Source of the DNA: a virus
DNA length: 32,057 nucleotides
Reading direction: 5' to 3' (one strand)
Virus record (IMG/VR): IMGVR_UViG_3300009436_000066
Location: 1 to 32,057 of that record
Numbering within the stretch: position 1 is the first letter of the stretch; each line of letters starts with the position of its first letter. The translations under genes and the position numbers were made by a program. Under the pieces are notes generated by a model, which was not told where the DNA came from, searched no databases, and worked only from the letters and a program-made list of their open reading frames with translations. Positions 30,179 to 32,057 of the stretch are shown in pieces.

Positions 30179-32057
30179 CTAATCAGTTATCTCAACGAGT
30201 GAACCAGATTTTAGCATTTGTCTGTTAAAATATGTACAAACACTTTGTGCAAAGGTTGCCTTAAAGTCTTTCTTTATTTTTGGCATGACGATAAGTATTT
30301 GCTGACCCATAAGATTATCAGGTCTAGTAGTATCATAGTCAAGACTCAGTTGGTCAAAGTTAAAGGTATCTCTTATGTATAAGGAAAGATCATACCCAGC
30401 ACTGTAGTCAACTTTACCGCGAGAGTTGAAGAGGGTATATGCCACCGCCCTACCTTCATACTTCAGTTGGTTTATTGTGATGCCACCAGCAACGATAGAC
30501 TTCTGTGTACCACCACCATCTTCTGTGCGATATGGTTCTCTCCAATAACGATTACCACTGCCCTTAAACTTTTCACGAATACCGTTGGCGGGATAATAGA
30601 ACCCCTCAGTAACTTGCAGACGATAGTTTGCAAACTGCTTAGACGATGCAACACCATCCATCAGCATGGCATGCAGATACCACTGTCGGGCAAGGTCTTG
30701 CCTATCAATGATGAGGGGGATAAATTCGAGGGATGCTCTTGAACCTGCTGCGCCTAAAAACTTTCCAACAGTCGCTGACCTTGACAGTTTAGAACTTGAG
30801 GAAATAGGAGCATCGTGCTTGTCAGGATTGTAGAGTGGGTCGGCAAGGATGGTCTTAGACACTGCCTTGATTTTTGAAGTAAATGTCTTAGACCTTCGCT
30901 CTACTGGGTTGCCCATCAAAGTATATCCAAACCTTGCGGATGGAGTCGCAGACCCCTCACGCTTCATTTGATAAGGTGCTTCGGGTGCGGGAATCTTATA
31001 CTTGGGAGAGATTCGGTTCTCATCCAGAAGAGTGCTTATACATTTCGGTCCGTCAGTCTGCTTCTCTGGTGCAGTTGCAGTATCGTTTGCTCCGTCAATC
31101 GTTCGCAACTTGGAACGAATCTCAGCAATGTCTGGAGTCCATTTAAAGTAATTACTATATCCTCTTTTAGATGTAGGAGTTCCAGATTTTGAAATCTTCT
31201 CTTCCGCAATGTCATCCTCATCAATCATCACGCTGCGTACTGCGAATGGGGAAACCTTATTCCAAACCTCTGCCCATTCTGGAGTGGCAATATAGTCATC
31301 CGCACCGTCAGAAGTGGTCGCACTAAAAGGATACTTCAATATAACATCTGGTGCAGTAGCGGATGCTAAAAAAGATATGTAAGGACTGTTGGAGGGAACG
31401 ACAGCGGGTGGGATTACTACGGGTGGAACCGCAATCCCTGTGATTTCTCCCGCAATAACGGCAGCGTTTGCGCCAGAAGAATGCCCAGCAAGCTCTGCGA
31501 AATTGGACACAACAGAACTGTATGCCCAGACTGCCTTCTTAGCATACAGAGAATTCTTCGCTTCTAGCGCACAACCGAATAGCGAACCTTCAAAGGTTGC
31601 TTTAGAAACTCCATCACCATCGTAGTCTTTCTCTCCGCTAAAGTTTGAACCGACAAACTGGAAGTCTGCTCCACCGACTCTTCCTGTCTTGCCTGTTACC
31701 CTCGTATCCTCAGAAGATATCACTGCTACTTTACCAGAAGTTGCAGTAAAATATTCGTATGCGGTAAGACGGACATGACGCTTTGAGTTTACTATGAAAT
31801 CATTCTTGGTAATGAATCGCAAGTCTTTCTTAGTAGCAATCTTTCTTTCACCTACATGGAAGTCAACAGTGTCGCCATAGACTTTCACATCCTTGTTACC
31901 CCGAACCACCGTAGAATGGGCATCGCCAGTTTCGGTAATGTATGTTCCGTGTACAGAGTTGTTGGAGTTTGCTCCAACATCAAGGTTGTAGTTGCCATTT
32001 ACTTTGAGATTGTAGTTTCCGTTTACAGTGAGATTCATATCCCCATCATAAACAACG
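30179..32057 (-). CDS. gp5: Baseplate hub/needle protein gp5-like, 5' end outside window
   Basis: The frame stays open through the right edge, so the N-terminus is missing; residue numbers here start from the Met at 32038. Residues 1-125 are short beta repeats (LTVNGNYNLKVNGNYNLDVG, later FITKNDFIVNSKRHVRL) like the intertwined beta-helix of gp5/VgrG needles. A linker rich in Pro and Val (IAVPPVVIPPAVVP) follows near 201. Residues of about 440-600 resemble the Hedgehog/DD-peptidase fold: YRLQVTEGF at 472-480 and LKYEGRAVAYTL at 525-536. The His and Asp that bind zinc in Hedgehog (LHYEGRAVD) are Lys526 and Ala533 here, so zinc catalysis is unlikely. No T4-type lysozyme motif is visible in the part present. 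The needle pierces the outer membrane; the C-terminal domain's job is unknown. Confidence 0.85.
   Translation of the reverse strand, partial: VVYDGDMNLTVNGNYNLKVNGNYNLDVGANSNNSVHGTYITETGDAHSTVVRGNKDVKVYGDTVDFHVGERKIATKKDLRFITKNDFIVNSKRHVRLTAYEYFTATSGKVAVISSEDTRVTGKTGRVGGADFQFVGSNFSGEKDYDGDGVSKATFEGSLFGCALEAKNSLYAKKAVWAYSSVVSNFAELAGHSSGANAAVIAGEITGIAVPPVVIPPAVVPSNSPYISFLASATAPDVILKYPFSATTSDGADDYIATPEWAEVWNKVSPFAVRSVMIDEDDIAEEKISKSGTPTSKRGYSNYFKWTPDIAEIRSKLRTIDGANDTATAPEKQTDGPKCISTLLDENRISPKYKIPAPEAPYQMKREGSATPSARFGYTLMGNPVERRSKTFTSKIKAVSKTILADPLYNPDKHDAPISSSSKLSRSATVGKFLGAAGSRASLEFIPLIIDRQDLARQWYLHAMLMDGVASSKQFANYRLQVTEGFYYPANGIREKFKGSGNRYWREPYRTEDGGGTQKSIVAGGITINQLKYEGRAVAYTLFNSRGKVDYSAGYDLSLYIRDTFNFDQLSLDYDTTRPDNLMGQQILIVMPKIKKDFKATFAQSVCTYFNRQMLKSGSLVEITD
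30239..30721 (-). other. Hedgehog/DD-peptidase-like domain at the gp5 C-terminus
   Basis: This covers residues of about 440-600 of the gp5-like protein. Two short blocks match the Hedgehog N-terminal domain in the same order: VTEG (LRVTEGW in Hedgehog) and YEGRAV. The first zinc His and the Asp are replaced by Lys526 and Ala533. The region where Hedgehog has HIH reads QQILIV. It looks like a metal-free version of the fold; alignment is by eye. Confidence 0.6.

Noticed and set aside
1-32057. tRNA genes, insertion sequences, integrase or attachment sites
   Set aside because: I saw no cloverleaf-like sequence, transposase or integrase. The gaps between genes are too short and are explained by promoters, ribosome sites and terminators.

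Overview
The window is a block of late, structural genes from a T4-like (myovirus) tailed phage, most likely a marine one related to cyanophages and pelagiphages. Every convincing gene lies on the minus strand, genes are packed with gaps of a few bases or 1-base stop/start overlaps, and recognisable T4-type baseplate proteins appear in T4-like order: gp5 (hub/needle), gp25, gp6, a candidate wedge protein, and gp8. The host cannot be named from this sequence; no metabolic or host-take-over gene is present.

Transcription runs right to left. 32057-30179 is the 3' part of a gp5-like hub protein whose C-terminal domain resembles the Hedgehog/DD-peptidase fold without its metal ligands. 30137-25306 holds gp25, gp6 and a two-part wedge protein carrying LamG-like modules. 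25301-21288 encodes a fibre/spike with a 21-residue repeat stalk and a beta-helix head. The head region lies between 27-bp direct repeats, and an in-frame remnant of an apparent former C-terminus follows its stop. 21176-12470 holds a small NDGTGDSLRDAADKINNNF-type structural protein, gp8, a 1902-residue DUF4815-type protein, a small coiled-coil protein and a short fibre-like protein. 12387-4240 is one giant gene (2715 codons, TTG start) made of roughly 90-100 copies of the same 21-residue repeat found in the spike, broken by three globular inserts. 4223-26 holds small structural proteins, a tail fibre with a self-cleaving S74 chaperone domain, and a likely receptor-tip or hinge protein.

Six perfect copies of GTATAAATAAA, all on the minus strand and all at gene boundaries, match the T4 late promoter core TATAAATA and divide the block into late transcription units. 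A degenerate copy follows a good intrinsic terminator near 3170. No stretch over 300 bases lacks a gene.

The most unusual points are (1) the spike's beta-helix head lying between direct repeats, so that loss of the segment would restore an intact shorter gene; (2) the giant repeat protein and the repeat family shared between two distant fibre genes; (3) the Hedgehog-like, apparently metal-less domain at the end of gp5; and (4) a LamG-like module shared by the wedge protein and the giant protein.
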